Counted from the stretch's first letter, positions 1-10,761 are shown. The stretch: 64,000 nt of DNA from AC-32 sp963746155 (GCA_963746155.1 CAVVAB010000010.1:124001-188000), one strand, 5' to 3'. Program-made: numbers and translations. The notes: a model not told the origin generated them from the letters alone.

Positions 1-1714
<1,714 letters not shown>

Positions 1715-1778
1715 GCCACGGCGCGCGCCCATACGGTAGAACATGACCGTGCCAACCAATGAAAGGACGGCCTATCTG

Positions 1779-2198
1779 ATGGCCAGTGCAAAAGATCGAG
1801 TTTCCGACGTGACCCCGTACGTCAAGCGGGCGATCCAGGACGAAGAGCTCCGCGAGAGCCTCAAGAGCGCCTACGCGACCGCGCGCAGCGTCTACGACGA
1901 GCTGCTGGGCGGGCGCACCGTGACCGCCGCGGCGACGCGGGTTGCAAGCGACCAGGACATCCAGGAGCAGCTCCGGTCCACGATCGAGGACCTGCGCAGC
2001 GCCGCCGACCGGATCACGGCCCCGCAAGAGGAGGCGAAGAAGGGCTTCAACGCGTCCCTCCTCCTGGTCGGGATCACGCTCGGGATCCTGTTCAACCCGG
2101 TGACGGGCCCCGACACGCGCCGCTGGCTGAAGGACAAGATCTTCGGCTCGGACGAAGAGTTCGGCTACGGCGGCGGCTCGAACGGCGACGCGGCCTAG
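1779..2198 (+). CDS. small YtxH-like membrane protein, function unknown
   Basis: About 139 residues. An acidic, helical N-terminal half (rich in Glu, Arg and Ala) is followed by one hydrophobic segment (SLLLVGITLGILFNP) and a short charged and Gly-rich tail. The pattern resembles the YtxH/DUF-type small membrane-anchored proteins common in Actinobacteria; no catalytic motif is seen. ATG 1779 is preferred because AAGGA lies 11 bases upstream; an in-frame ATG at 1743 would add 12 residues. It follows lon on the same strand after 64 bases. It converges on the M23 peptidase, whose stop is 15 bases away. Confidence 0.6.
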   Translation: MASAKDRVSDVTPYVKRAIQDEELRESLKSAYATARSVYDELLGGRTVTAAATRVASDQDIQEQLRSTIEDLRSAADRITAPQEEAKKGFNASLLLVGITLGILFNPVTGPDTRRWLKDKIFGSDEEFGYGGGSNGDAA

Positions 2199-2213
2199 CG
2201 CGCTACGGCCGTC

Positions 2214-3681
2214 TAGCCGCGGTCTGCAGTCCCGGCGTTCACGGGCGGGCTGAAGCCCAGTGACCTGAGCAGCGCCTCGTCGCCCTCTCCGGGCGCCTTG
2301 GGTGAGATCGCGCGCTCCAGCGAGCCCGGATCGAGACCGCTCGCCGCGGAGATGTCCGAGACCTGCAGCAGGATCGCCGCCGGCTTCGGCGCCGGGATCC
2401 GAGATCGCTCCCGCGGGAACCCAGCCCGCGACGTTCTGGAAGCGCACGTCCTGGAGGTGCTTCCACGCGGTCAGGTACTGCGTCGGGTTCACCGCCCCGT
2501 CGTAGCCCATGAAGATCAGCGAGGCCGGATGCACCTCGAAGTGCAGGTGCGTCGGCGTCCCGGCCGCGTCGCCCGTGTTGCCGACGAAGCCGAGCACCTC
2601 GCCCGCCTTGACGTGCCGGCCGTTCTTCGCCAGCGGCGAGAAGGCCGAGAGGTGCGCGTAGTAGAACTCGTTGCCCTGCGAGTCGCGGAGCCACAGGCGG
2701 TTGCCGCCGATCTCGTTCCAGCCGACCGAGAAGACGATCCCGTCCGAGCAGGCGAGGATCGGCGCGCCGAGCGGAGCGAAGATGTCGTCGCCGTGGTGCC
2801 AGTTCCCGGGCACGTCGCCGCGGAACGCCCCGTAGGTGTCCACGAACGACGAAGGCCCGTAGACCGGGAAGACGTAGCCGCCGGCGGTCAGCCTCGGCTG
2901 CAGGTTCGAAGGGGCAGGGAGCAGCGGGCCGACCTTGCCGGGCTTGGACCTGGACGCGCGGCTCTTCTTCTTGGCGGCTCCGGGCGCGACCGGCTTGGCC
3001 TGCGCCGGGCCGGCGGCCTGCACGTTGCTCTCCGCATAGCCGACCTGGATCTCCGATCCGGCCGGAAGGCCGCCGTGCGCGGCCGTCAGATGGACGTCGA
3101 GCGCCGTGATGAAGCCGGCGAACGTCTGCGCACCGGAGGGCCGCGAGCTCGTGTCGGTGCCCCGCTCGAGCGTGATCATGTAGCCCCAATCCCCGAGCGG
3201 GATCCGGGCATTCGGCGACGCGGCCGCCGGCTGTCCGAAGACCATCAGCCCCGCGATCACCGACGGCGTGAGGCGGCCGCGCGCGGTCCGGCCGAGGGTC
3301 GAGCCGGAGGCCTTCGCGCTCACCGAGTCGGCGGTGATCTCGCCGTTGAAGAGGGACACGGACGCGGCCTCGCCGCTCGCACGCGCGATCGCGCGTGAGC
3401 CGACGTCGCTCGTGGCCGAGCTCGTGATCGCCCCGGTCTTCGCGACCGACCCGTCCTCGGGGTACGCGAAGTCCGCGCCGAACGAGACCTTGTAGGGCGG
3501 CGCCGAGACGAGCCCGGCCTGCGCGCCCGGCTGTCCTGGCACGACGACGCGGATCGAGAACGCCCGCGCGGTCCCGCCCGCGCCCGTGCCGGAGCCGCCC
3601 GCCCCGGCCGAGCCGGCTGGTGAGCAAGAGAACCCCGAAGAGCACGAAGAAGACGAGCCGCCTGGCCATCCTCATCGCCAT
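2214..3681 (-). CDS. secreted M23 family peptidase (two apparent frame breaks)
   Basis: LytM/M23 zinc endopeptidase expected to cut peptidoglycan cross-bridges outside the membrane. An N-terminal signal peptide (basic start, then a VFFVLFGVLLL core) is followed by about 230 residues of Ser/Ala/Gly-rich sequence, then the M23 domain with zinc-ligand motifs NWHHGDDIF and THLHFEV. Two single extra bases interrupt the frame. One is near 3624, just after the signal peptide. The other is near 2395, after the M23 domain, beyond which the true C-terminus (LLQVSDIS...) runs to the TAG at 2214. The start is one of three closely spaced ATGs (3681, 3675, 3669). It lies 39 bases after znuB on the same strand, so it may share the zinc-regulated transcript. 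Confidence 0.8.
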
Positions 3682-3720
3682 TATGGTCGAATCTCCCTCC
3701 GGACTCGACCAGCGCCCCGG

Positions 3721-4522
3721 TCAGGCGCGCGCGCGAGCAGTCTCGAGCACGACCGCCACCAGGAACAGCCCGGTCGCCGTCAGGACGATCGTGCCGCCGG
3801 GAGGAAGGTTCGCGTAGTACGAGATCGTGAGGCCCGCAAGCACGGAGCCGAGCCCCATCCCGACGGCAAGGCCCATCGTCGAGCGCAGGCTCCAGGCGAC
3901 CCGCTGCGCCGCGATGACCGGTAACACCATCAGCGCCGCGATCAGCAGGATCCCGACAACGCGCATCGAGATCCCGATCGTCAGCGCCGCGAGCATGGCG
4001 ACCGCGCCGTTCAGCCATGTCACGGGCAGTCCCGAGACCCGCGCGCCCTCCTCGTCGATCGCGACGGCGAGCAAGCGAGCGCAGCAGGATCGCGATCAGG
4101 ACGAGCGCCGCGAAGCCGAGCACGGCGATCGTGACGAGGTCGTGCCGGGTGACGGTGAGGATCGACCCGAACAGGTACGTGAACAGGTTCGCGTTGAGCG
4201 CTCCCGCTGCCGAGATCAGCACGACTCCAGCCGCGATCCCCGTGTAGAAGACGAGCGCGAGCGCCTGGTCGCCGGCCGCCTTCCGTTGCGCGCGAAGCCA
4301 CTCGATCGCCGCCGCGCCGATGATCGCCGCGGCGAGCGCGGTCCAGACCGGCGAGATGCCGAGCAGGTAGCCGGCCGCGACCCCGGCGAAGGCGACGTGG
4401 CCGATCCCGTCGCCGATCAGGCTCATCTGCCGCTGGACGAGGAAGAAGCCGACGACCGGCGCGAGGAGGCCGATGACCACGCCCGCGGCCAGCGCGAGCC
4501 GCATGAACTCGAACTCAAACAT
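3721..4522 (-). CDS. znuB: zinc ABC transporter permease ZnuB-type (one apparent frame break)
   Basis: Membrane permease of the ABC-3 family that forms the channel for zinc (or manganese) taken from the binding protein. Repeated hydrophobic helices run the length of the protein, with the family signature around SLIGDGIGHVAFAGVAAG near the N-terminus. An extra base near 4075 splits the ORF: the N-terminal part ends at LIAILLRS and the rest resumes as LLAVAIDEEGARV. Removing one base of a TT pair restores about 266 residues, the normal family length. It overlaps the end of znuC by 8 bases, which implies translational coupling. Confidence 0.9.
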
Positions 4523-5231
4523 GCGTGTGCGAGGGGTCGTGCCACAGGCCCGGGAGCTTCGCGGGGGAGCCGTCGAAGACGATCGTCTCGCGCACGAGCA
4601 CGAGCCTCTGGACGACGTGCTCGATCGCGCCGAACTCGTGCGAGACGAACAGGACCGTGACGCCGAGCTCGCCGTGGAGGCGCGCCAGCAGGTCGGCGAG
4701 CGCCTCCTGCGCCTCGACGTCGACCCCGGCCGTCGGCTCGTCGAGCGCAAGCAGCTTCGGGCCTGCGACGAGCGCCTTGGCGATGAACGCGCGCTGCTGC
4801 TGGCCGCCGGAGAGGCTCCTGACCGGGCGCCTGGCAAGGGCCGAGAGGCCGACCCGTTCGATCGCCTCGTCGATCGCTTCCCGGTCGACGGCGCTCAGGC
4901 GGCCGAAGCGGTTGAGCGGCGCGCGGCCGGCGGCCACGACCTCGCGGACGGTGGCGGGCGCCTGCACGGCGAGCTGCGCGCGCTGGGCGAGGTAGCCGAG
5001 CTTCGGGCGGTCGGAGAAACGGTCCGCCGGCTCGCCAAAGAGGAGCGCCCGCCCGCTCGTCGGGCGCTCGAGGCCGAGCGCGATCCGGAGCAGCGTCGTC
5101 TTGCCTCCGCCGTTCGGCCCCGCGATCGCGAGGAACTCGCCGGTCGCAACCTCGAGGTCGACGTCTCGCAGCACGGTCGGCCCGCGGTCGTAGGCGAAGT
5201 CGACCTTGTCGAACTCGACCGCTAGCGACAT
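4515..5231 (-). CDS. znuC: zinc ABC transporter ATP-binding protein
   Basis: Cytosolic ATPase of the metal uptake system, 238 residues, frame intact. Walker A GPNGGGKTT (about residue 38), Q-loop, ABC signature LSGGQQQR (about 141), Walker B LLALDEPTAGVD and the switch His in FVSHEFG are all present. The gene overlaps the 3' end of znuA by 10 bases and the 5' end of znuB by 8, so the three genes form a tightly coupled operon. Metal specificity (zinc versus manganese) is inferred from the adjacent Zur-type regulator and operator, not from ATPase residues. Confidence 0.95.
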   Translation of the reverse strand: MSLAVEFDKVDFAYDRGPTVLRDVDLEVATGEFLAIAGPNGGGKTTLLRIALGLERPTSGRALLFGEPADRFSDRPKLGYLAQRAQLAVQAPATVREVVAAGRAPLNRFGRLSAVDREAIDEAIERVGLSALARRPVRSLSGGQQQRAFIAKALVAGPKLLALDEPTAGVDVEAQEALADLLARLHGELGVTVLFVSHEFGAIEHVVQRLVLVRETIVFDGSPAKLPGLWHDPSHTHV

Positions 5232-6064
5232 CCGAGCGCACCTCGCAGCGCCCGCAGGTTCTTGCGCATCAGCGTCAGATAGTTGGCGCCGCTCGACTGC
5301 TCGGACGGGGTCAGCCCTTCGATCGGGTCGAGCACCGCCGCCTTCGCTCCCGCGTCGCGCGCGACGGTCTGAGCCAGTCGCGGCGAGACGAGGCGTTCGA
5401 AGAAGACCGTCGTCACGTGCTCGCGACGGACGAGGTCGATCAGGGAGGCCAGACGCTTCGGGCTCGGCTCCGACTCCGGGTCGATCCCGGTGATCGCGAT
5501 CTGGTGGAGGTGATAGCGGGCCGCGAGATACCCGAACGCGGCGTGGCTCGTGACGAAGTCGCGGCGGGCGCAGTGGGCAAGGCCGGTCCGGTAGTCGCGG
5601 TCGAGGGAGAGGGCCCGCGCTGCGAGCTCGTTCGCGCGCTTGCGATTGCCGAGCGCGGCCCCGACCCGCCTCACGATCCGCGCGAAGAGCACGGGATCGA
5701 GCCAGACATGCGGATCGGTCTTGCCCGACTCCTCGTGGAGCCCGAGGCCCGCAAGCGCGTCGATCCGCTTGCCCTTCGCGCCGTCGAGCGCCTCTTCGAC
5801 CGCTGGCTGGAAGCCGTGCGAGAGGTAGAGGACATCGTCAGCCGTCTGGATGCGGGCCACGTCGCCCGGCGTGAGCTCGATGTCGTGCGGTTCGGCTCCC
5901 GGAGGCGTCAGGTTGGTGACGTCGACCTTCGACCCGCCGATCTGCTCGGCGGCGAACGCGAGCGGGTAGAGGGAGGCGACGACCGTCGTCTTTCCCTCGG
6001 CTCCGGTGGCCGGACCGCACCCGGCCGCGGCGACCGCGAGCAACGAGACAAGAACGATTCTCAT
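5222..6064 (-). CDS. znuA: zinc-binding lipoprotein, cluster 9 (ZnuA/TroA family)
   Basis: Metal-capturing substrate-binding lipoprotein that delivers zinc to the ZnuBC permease. 280 residues. A signal peptide ends in a lipobox (AAAGC), so Cys16 is the likely lipid anchor. Candidate metal ligands of the cluster 9 family are visible: His in GAEPHDIEL, His in DPHVWLDP, His in SHAAFGYLAARY and Asp/Glu near the C-terminus (DPIEGLTPSEQS). It lacks the long His-rich loop of many ZnuA proteins. First gene of the operon, divergent from the Zur-type regulator, with its start next to operator-like sequences. Confidence 0.93.
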   Translation of the reverse strand: MRIVLVSLLAVAAAGCGPATGAEGKTTVVASLYPLAFAAEQIGGSKVDVTNLTPPGAEPHDIELTPGDVARIQTADDVLYLSHGFQPAVEEALDGAKGKRIDALAGLGLHEESGKTDPHVWLDPVLFARIVRRVGAALGNRKRANELAARALSLDRDYRTGLAHCARRDFVTSHAAFGYLAARYHLHQIAITGIDPESEPSPKRLASLIDLVRREHVTTVFFERLVSPRLAQTVARDAGAKAAVLDPIEGLTPSEQSSGANYLTLMRKNLRALRGALGCR

Positions 6065-6118
6065 TGGAGCTGAAGACGATAATCGTTCTCGTCAACGTTG
6101 TCGAGAACCGTTACCATC
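6049..6118. promoter_or_regulatory. probable Zur operator between znuA and zur
   Basis: The 60-base divergent gap and the first codons of znuA hold three copies of a GAGAACNNTT-like half site: plus strand near 6051-6060 (AGAACGATTC), minus strand at 6081-6090 (reading GAGAACGATT) and plus strand at 6103-6112 (GAGAACCGTT). The latter two form an inverted repeat around an AACGTT centre. The AT-rich palindromic style fits Fur-family operators, and the flanking genes point to Zur. Binding and zinc response are inferred. Confidence 0.65.
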
Positions 6119-6124
6119 TTCGGG

Positions 6125-6559
6125 ATGGCCGGAACGGAGTGGTCGGAGCGGGCGATGGCGGAGCTGCGCACGGCGGGGTACCGGCGCGGGGCCGCCCGCA
6201 GGCGCGTCATCGACTACCTCGACCGCCAGGAGTGCTGCGTCGGCGCGCAGGAGATCCACCGGGCGCTCGGCTCACGCGGCGAGCAGGTCGGCCTGGCGAG
6301 CGTCTACCGCGTGCTCGAGGTGCTCGCCGACAAGCGGCTGGTGCAGCGGGTCGACCTCGGCGACGGCGTCGCGCGGTTCGAGGCGGTCCGCGAGTCGGTC
6401 GAGCATCACCATCACCTCGTCTGCGACGACTGCGGGAAGATCGAGGCCTTCGCCGACCAGCGGCTCGAGCGGGTGCTGCGGGACGTCGAGGCGAACAGCG
6501 GCTACGCCGTCGCCGGCCACGACATCGTCCTGCGCGGCGCCTGCAACGCCTGCCGCTAG
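6125..6559 (+). CDS. zur: Fur-family metalloregulator, probably Zur
   Basis: Cytosolic winged-helix repressor that binds its operator when loaded with metal. About 144 residues. The winged helix covers the first 85 residues (recognition region VGLASVYRVLEVLADK). It is followed by the metal-binding HHHHLVCDDCG and a C-terminal CNAC, the two CxxC pairs of the structural zinc site. ATG 6125 is preferred; the alternative TTG at 6098 lies inside the operator. Zur and not Fur is inferred from the divergent zinc uptake operon. The gene ends in a CTAG shared with the stop of the convergent TauE-like gene. Confidence 0.88.
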   Translation: MAGTEWSERAMAELRTAGYRRGAARRRVIDYLDRQECCVGAQEIHRALGSRGEQVGLASVYRVLEVLADKRLVQRVDLGDGVARFEAVRESVEHHHHLVCDDCGKIEAFADQRLERVLRDVEANSGYAVAGHDIVLRGACNACR

Positions 6560-6936
6560 CCAGGGGCGGGGCGGCGAAGCGCGTGGCGGGCGATCTGCGC
6601 CGCGACGACGAGCATCAGCACGCCGAACAGGCGGCGTAACGCGTCCTCCGGGAGCGCCTCTGCGATCTGCACTCCGACCTCTACGCCGACGATCGACGCC
6701 ACGCCGACGATCAGCGCCTGGCGCCAGCGGACGTTGCCGTAGCTCTGCTGACGCCAGACGCCGACGGCGGCGGCCGGGAGGATCGCGAGCAGGCTCGTCG
6801 CCTCGGCGTGGAGCTGCGTGAGCCCGAGGACGAGCGTCAGCGTCGGCACGAACAGGATCCCGCCGCCGACGCCGAAGAGCCCGGCGAGCACGCCGGCGAG
6901 AGCACCGAGAACGCCGGCGAGGAGGAGCGCCCACAT
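6556..6936 (-). CDS. half-size TauE/SafE family membrane protein, second of a pair
   Basis: 126 residues with about four hydrophobic helices. The N-terminal repeat motif GLFGVGGGILFVPTL is diagnostic for the TauE/SafE (sulfite/organosulfonate exporter) superfamily. Full-length members have about 250 residues made of two such repeats, so this protein corresponds to one repeat. Its ATG overlaps the TGA of the upstream half-size gene by one base (TGATG), which suggests the two halves are made in equal amounts and assemble together. The substrate is unknown. Confidence 0.8.
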   Translation of the reverse strand: MWALLLAGVLGALAGVLAGLFGVGGGILFVPTLTLVLGLTQLHAEATSLLAILPAAAVGVWRQQSYGNVRWRQALIVGVASIVGVEVGVQIAEALPEDALRRLFGVLMLVVAAQIARHALRRPAPG

Positions 6937-7277
6937 CAGATCAGCATCCGCGCCCCTACCACCGCGAGCAAGGCCGCGAAGGCAAGGGACAGCGTCCGGT
7001 TGGCAAGGCGTTGCTGGAACGCGGTTCCCGCAACGGCTCCGAGCACGGCCGGGATGCCAACGACCGCCGCCGCGGCCGGCTTCACCTCGCCGTGAATGCT
7101 GTACGTAACCGCCCCGACGAGCGCGATGAGGCAGACCGCTGCGAGCGAGGTCGCCATCGCCGGGCGCTCGCCGAAGCGGACGGCCAGGATCAGCAGCGGC
7201 ACGATCACGATCCCGCCTCCCACGCCGAACAGCGCGCTGAAGAGACCCGCGACGAGACCGATGACGACGAGCCGCAC
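6936..7277 (-). CDS. half-size TauE/SafE family membrane protein, first of a pair
   Basis: 113 residues from a GTG start. It carries its own copy of the family motif (ALFGVGGGIVIVPLLIL) and about four hydrophobic segments. With the gene just downstream it reconstitutes the two-repeat architecture usual in a single TauE/SafE chain. No frame break is needed to explain the split: both halves have their own start and both begin with the repeat motif. The start is 18 bases from the divergent otsB start, so the promoter of each gene must overlap the other gene. Confidence 0.8.
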   Translation of the reverse strand: MRLVVIGLVAGLFSALFGVGGGIVIVPLLILAVRFGERPAMATSLAAVCLIALVGAVTYSIHGEVKPAAAAVVGIPAVLGAVAGTAFQQRLANRTLSLAFAALLAVVGARMLI

Positions 7278-7295
7278 CGCCGTATTCTGGGTCCT

Positions 7296-8012
7296 ATGAA
7301 GGATGTGACCACTCTCCTCGCGCCGCTCGCGGCGGATCCGGGGCAGGCGGCGATCCTGCTCGACGTCGACGGGACACTCGCTCCGATCGTCGCGCGGCCC
7401 GAGCTCGCAGAGGTGCCCGACGAGACGCGGGCCGAGGTGGCCCGGCTGGCGGGCAGGTACGCGCTCGTCGCCTGCATCAGCGGCCGGCCTGGCGAGGAGG
7501 CGCGTCGGCTCGTCGGCGTGGACGGCGTGGTCTACGTCGGGACGCACGGGCTCGAGCTGGCGCCGGAGGCCGAGCGCTGGCGGGAGGCGCTGCGCCCGTT
7601 CGCCGACCTCGACTGGCCGTGGCTCGAGGACAAGGGCCTGACGGTCGCCGTCCACTGGCGCGAGGCGCCGGACGAGGCGGCCGCCCGCACGGAGCTCGAG
7701 AGCGTGGCCGAGCGGGCGCGCGAAGCGGGGCTCGTGGCTCACTGGGGACGGAAGGTGCTGGAGCTGCGACCGCCGGTCGACGCGGACAAGGGAACTGCTG
7801 TGCGTGCGCTGCTCGAGCCTCGCGGCCTGCGGCGCGCGCTCTACGCAGGCGACGACGCGACCGACCTCGACGCCTTCGGCGGGCTCAACGGTTGCGAGGT
7901 GGCGATTCGCGTGGCGATCGTGTCTGCCGAGTCGCCCGTGGGGCTTCGCGAGGCTGCTGATCTGGTCGTCGGCTCGCCGGCGGAGCTGATCGAGCTCCTG
8001 CGTTTGCTCTAG
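7296..8012 (+). CDS. otsB: trehalose-6-phosphate phosphatase
   Basis: HAD-superfamily phosphatase that dephosphorylates trehalose-6-phosphate to trehalose. 238 residues. HAD motif I is LLDVDGTLAPI (about residue 21), motif II is ISGRPGEEARR, and motif IV (GDDATDLDAF) lies near residue 185; the GTHGLEL motif typical of OtsB is present. No otsA is in the window, so the substrate is presumably made elsewhere or by another route. The stop codon shares a CTAG with the convergent EamA gene. Confidence 0.92.
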   Translation: MKDVTTLLAPLAADPGQAAILLDVDGTLAPIVARPELAEVPDETRAEVARLAGRYALVACISGRPGEEARRLVGVDGVVYVGTHGLELAPEAERWREALRPFADLDWPWLEDKGLTVAVHWREAPDEAAARTELESVAERAREAGLVAHWGRKVLELRPPVDADKGTAVRALLEPRGLRRALYAGDDATDLDAFGGLNGCEVAIRVAIVSAESPVGLREAADLVVGSPAELIELLRLL

Positions 8013-8815
8013 GAGAGCGCGAGCAGCGCCACGCCCGCCGCGACCAGCACGGACCCAGCAAGGCGCACCGGGCCGACGCGTTCCTTCAAGACCACGGCAG
8101 CGAGCACGGTCGCGATCACGACGCTCGTCTCGCGGACGGCGGCGACCGCAGGCGCGCTGGCCAGCCGCAATGCGAGCAGCACGAGCAGATACGCGCACGC
8201 CGAGGCGACGCCGATCACGACCGTCGCAGGCGCGAACGCCTTCGCATACCGCGTCCGCCCGACGAACAGCGGATAGGCGACCGCCGGAGGCAGCAGCACG
8301 AGCATCAGGTATGGCGCCGCGTTCGCGTGGTGGATCCCGTAACGGTCGGCGACCGTGTACCCGGCGATGACCGCGGCGATCAACGCGCCTGCCAGGAGAC
8401 CGTCGAGGCTGCCCCTGAAGCCGCGGACGAGCAGCACGCCGGCGGCAACGGCCAGAACCCCGACGACCTCGCCGGCCGAAGGCCACGACAGCGCCACGAT
8501 CACGCTGAGGACCAGCACGAGCACCGGCGCGAGCCCGCGCGCGACCGGGTAGACGACGCTCAGCTCGTATCGGCGGTAGGCGGCGACCAGGAGGACGATG
8601 TACACCAGCTCCAGCGTCCCCGAGATCAGGATGAACGGGATCGCCGCGCTCTCGACGCGCCAGGTCAGAGCCGCGGGCACGGCCATCACCACCACGATCA
8701 TCGAGACTCCGACCGCCGCGGCCGCCTCCGTATCGTGCTCGCGGGCAAGGAGGAGGTTCCAGAGCGCGTGGAGCAGGGCCGCCGTGAGCGCGAGCGCCAG
8801 CGCGTCGAGCGGCAT
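8009..8815 (-). CDS. EamA/DMT family transporter
   Basis: 268 residues with about ten hydrophobic helices arranged as two EamA-like repeats. The first repeat begins ALALALTAALLHALWNLL and the second follows the short charged stretch FRGSLDGL. Drug/metabolite transporter members export amino acids, nucleosides or other small metabolites; the substrate cannot be read from sequence. It starts from ATG 8815 and is divergent from the NUDIX gene (53 bases apart). Confidence 0.85.
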   Translation of the reverse strand: MPLDALALALTAALLHALWNLLLAREHDTEAAAAVGVSMIVVVMAVPAALTWRVESAAIPFILISGTLELVYIVLLVAAYRRYELSVVYPVARGLAPVLVLVLSVIVALSWPSAGEVVGVLAVAAGVLLVRGFRGSLDGLLAGALIAAVIAGYTVADRYGIHHANAAPYLMLVLLPPAVAYPLFVGRTRYAKAFAPATVVIGVASACAYLLVLLALRLASAPAVAAVRETSVVIATVLAAVVLKERVGPVRLAGSVLVAAGVALLALS

Positions 8816-8868
8816 CTACTGGCGCGACCGGCGGGCTCGGGGCACGGCGCGACCGTACCATCGGCGGA

Positions 8869-9429
8869 GTGCACGTCACAGGGGCCGTACTCGACTCGCT
8901 CGCGGAGCGCTACGGCGCACCGGAAAGCCTGCGCTGGGAGGGAATGGTCAGCCGACAGGAGTTCGCCCTGGCCGGCAGCGCGCCCGAGCGCCGCCACGAC
9001 GTGACGTTCTTCGTCTTCGACCCCGAGGAGCGGCTCGCGCTGATCCAGAAGCCGTCCTATCCGCCGACCGTCTGGCGCCCTCCCGGCGGCGGCGTGCGGG
9101 AGGACGAGCAGTTCGAGGCCGGCGTCCAGCGGGAGGCGTTCGAGGAGCTCGGCATCGAGATCGCACTCGACCGGTTCCTCGTCAGCTCGGAAGCGGTCTT
9201 CCGCTCCGAGGGCGACGTGATCGAGTGGCGGACGCTGGTCTTCGGCGCGCGGACGGACGCGAGCGCGCTCGACCCGGTCGACACCCGCGAGATCGCGGCT
9301 GCCCGCTGGGGCACGGCCGCCGAGCTCGCAGGCCCGCTGCGCGCCGCGATGCTCGCGACGGGCAGGGCCCTCTGGCGCTACCGCGTGGCCCTGCACGACG
9401 CCACCCTGGCCGTTCTGGACAGGTCCTAG
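8869..9429 (+). CDS. NUDIX hydrolase
   Basis: 186 residues from a GTG start. The Nudix box reads GGGVREDEQFEAGVQREAFEELG (residues about 67-89), matching GX5EX7REUXEEXGU with the metal-binding Glu residues in place. A preceding strand (FFVFDPEERLALIQK) and the following sheet fit the fold. Family members hydrolyse nucleoside diphosphates linked to another moiety; the substrate is unknown. The gene runs into a hairpin-rich spacer shared with the convergent decarboxylase gene. Confidence 0.88.
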   Translation: MHVTGAVLDSLAERYGAPESLRWEGMVSRQEFALAGSAPERRHDVTFFVFDPEERLALIQKPSYPPTVWRPPGGGVREDEQFEAGVQREAFEELGIEIALDRFLVSSEAVFRSEGDVIEWRTLVFGARTDASALDPVDTREIAAARWGTAAELAGPLRAAMLATGRALWRYRVALHDATLAVLDRS

Positions 9430-9468
9430 GGACTGTCCCCGGGACATGGCCCAAAGGGCCACCTAGGT
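9424..9468. terminator. probable bidirectional terminator with nested hairpins
   Basis: The spacer between two convergent genes holds two perfect hairpins flanked by CCTAGG on each side. The first is TGTCCC-C-GGGACA, the second TGGCCC-AAA-GGGCCA. It lacks a T-run, so termination by stem structure is inferred from position and symmetry. Confidence 0.5.
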
Positions 9469-10761
9469 CGTCGCGGCCTCCCGCTTCAGGACGTTCCACG
9501 CCAGGGCGACGTCGTCCTCCGTCGTCCGGTGGTTGCCCACGGCCAGGCGCAGGACGGAGCGGTCGTGCAGGCGCGTGCCGGAGAGGAAGACCTCGCCGCT
9601 CGCGTTGACGCGCTCGAGCAGCGCCTCGTTCTCCTCGTCCGACCCCTCCCGCCGGAAGCAGACGACCGAGAACGGGCGCGGAGCGCACGACTCCCAGCCG
9701 GGCTCGGCCGCGACCCACTCTTCGAAGAGCTCCGCGAGCCGCACGCCGCGGCGGATCACCTCCTGCAAGCCCTCGCGCCCGTAGCAGCGCAGCACCGCCC
9801 ACAGACTCAGCGCCCGGAAGCCTCGGCCGAGCGAGGGCCCGTACTGGCTGAAACTCACCACCTCGTCGCTCGTGCGCAGGTACGCGGGCGTAACGCTGAA
9901 CGCGGCGCGCAGGTCGTCGGGCCGTCGCGTCCAGAACGCCGAGCAGCCCTGCGGCGTGAGCAGCCACTTGTGCGGGTTGACGACGAGCGAGTCGGCGCCC
10001 TCGATGCCCTCGAACGCCCAGCGAAACTCGGGGCAGAGCATCGCGCACCCGGCGTAGGCAGCGTCGACATGCAGCCACACGCCGGCCGCGGCGCACGCCT
10101 CCGAGATCGGCGCCACGGGATCGACCGAGGTCGTCGACGTCGTTCCGACCGTCGCCACGACCGCGCAGGCGCCGTCGAGGTCGAGCGCTTCCGGGCGCAT
10201 CCGGAACTCCTCGTCCACCGGAACCTTGCGCAGCTCCAGCCCGAGCAGCTTGCACGCGCGATCGACCGACGAGTGCGCCTGCTCGGACGCGAGCACGAAC
10301 CCGGCCCGCGCCTCACGCGCCGCGGCGAGCGCGGAGAGCGTCGAGAGCGACGCGCCGTCCTCGAGCTGCCCGTGCCAGCCGCCCGGGAGCCCGAGCATCT
10401 CCGCAAGCCAGCCCGTCGTCACCTCCTCGAGCTCCTGCAGCGCCGGCGACGTGCGCCAGAGGATGCCGACCTGGTTCAGCCCCGCCGCGAGCAGCTCGGC
10501 CAGCGCCGCCGGCTCGGAGCCGGTCGTCGAGAAGTAGGCGAAGAACCGCGGGCTCTGCCAGTTCGTCAGCCCGGGAACGAGCTTGTCATCGAGCTCGCGC
10601 AGGACCTCGGAGAAGGAGACGCCGCGCTCGGGCGGCGCCGCGTCGAACGAGCCGCGCACATCCCCGGGCGAGACCTGCGCCAGCACCCGGCGCTCCGCGA
10701 TCCCCTCCAGGTACGAGGCCAGCCAGTCGAGCGCCTCGGGCCCGTCGGCGCGGAGGCTCAC
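9463..10761 (-). CDS. PLP-dependent aromatic amino acid decarboxylase family protein
   Basis: Group II pyridoxal-phosphate decarboxylase, 432 residues, which removes the carboxyl group from an amino acid (aromatic substrates or glutamate are typical). Present: the substrate-side FAYFSTTGSEPAALAELL segment near residue 80, the PLP-stacking His and Asp in HVDAAYAG, and the Schiff-base Lys in NPHKWLLTPQGCS (about residue 265). The GTG start overlaps the polX stop by four bases (GTGA), so its translation is coupled to a DNA repair polymerase, an unexpected pairing. The substrate is not resolvable by eye. Confidence 0.88.
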   Translation of the reverse strand: MSLRADGPEALDWLASYLEGIAERRVLAQVSPGDVRGSFDAAPPERGVSFSEVLRELDDKLVPGLTNWQSPRFFAYFSTTGSEPAALAELLAAGLNQVGILWRTSPALQELEEVTTGWLAEMLGLPGGWHGQLEDGASLSTLSALAAAREARAGFVLASEQAHSSVDRACKLLGLELRKVPVDEEFRMRPEALDLDGACAVVATVGTTSTTSVDPVAPISEACAAAGVWLHVDAAYAGCAMLCPEFRWAFEGIEGADSLVVNPHKWLLTPQGCSAFWTRRPDDLRAAFSVTPAYLRTSDEVVSFSQYGPSLGRGFRALSLWAVLRCYGREGLQEVIRRGVRLAELFEEWVAAEPGWESCAPRPFSVVCFRREGSDEENEALLERVNASGEVFLSGTRLHDRSVLRLAVGNHRTTEDDVALAWNVLKREAATT

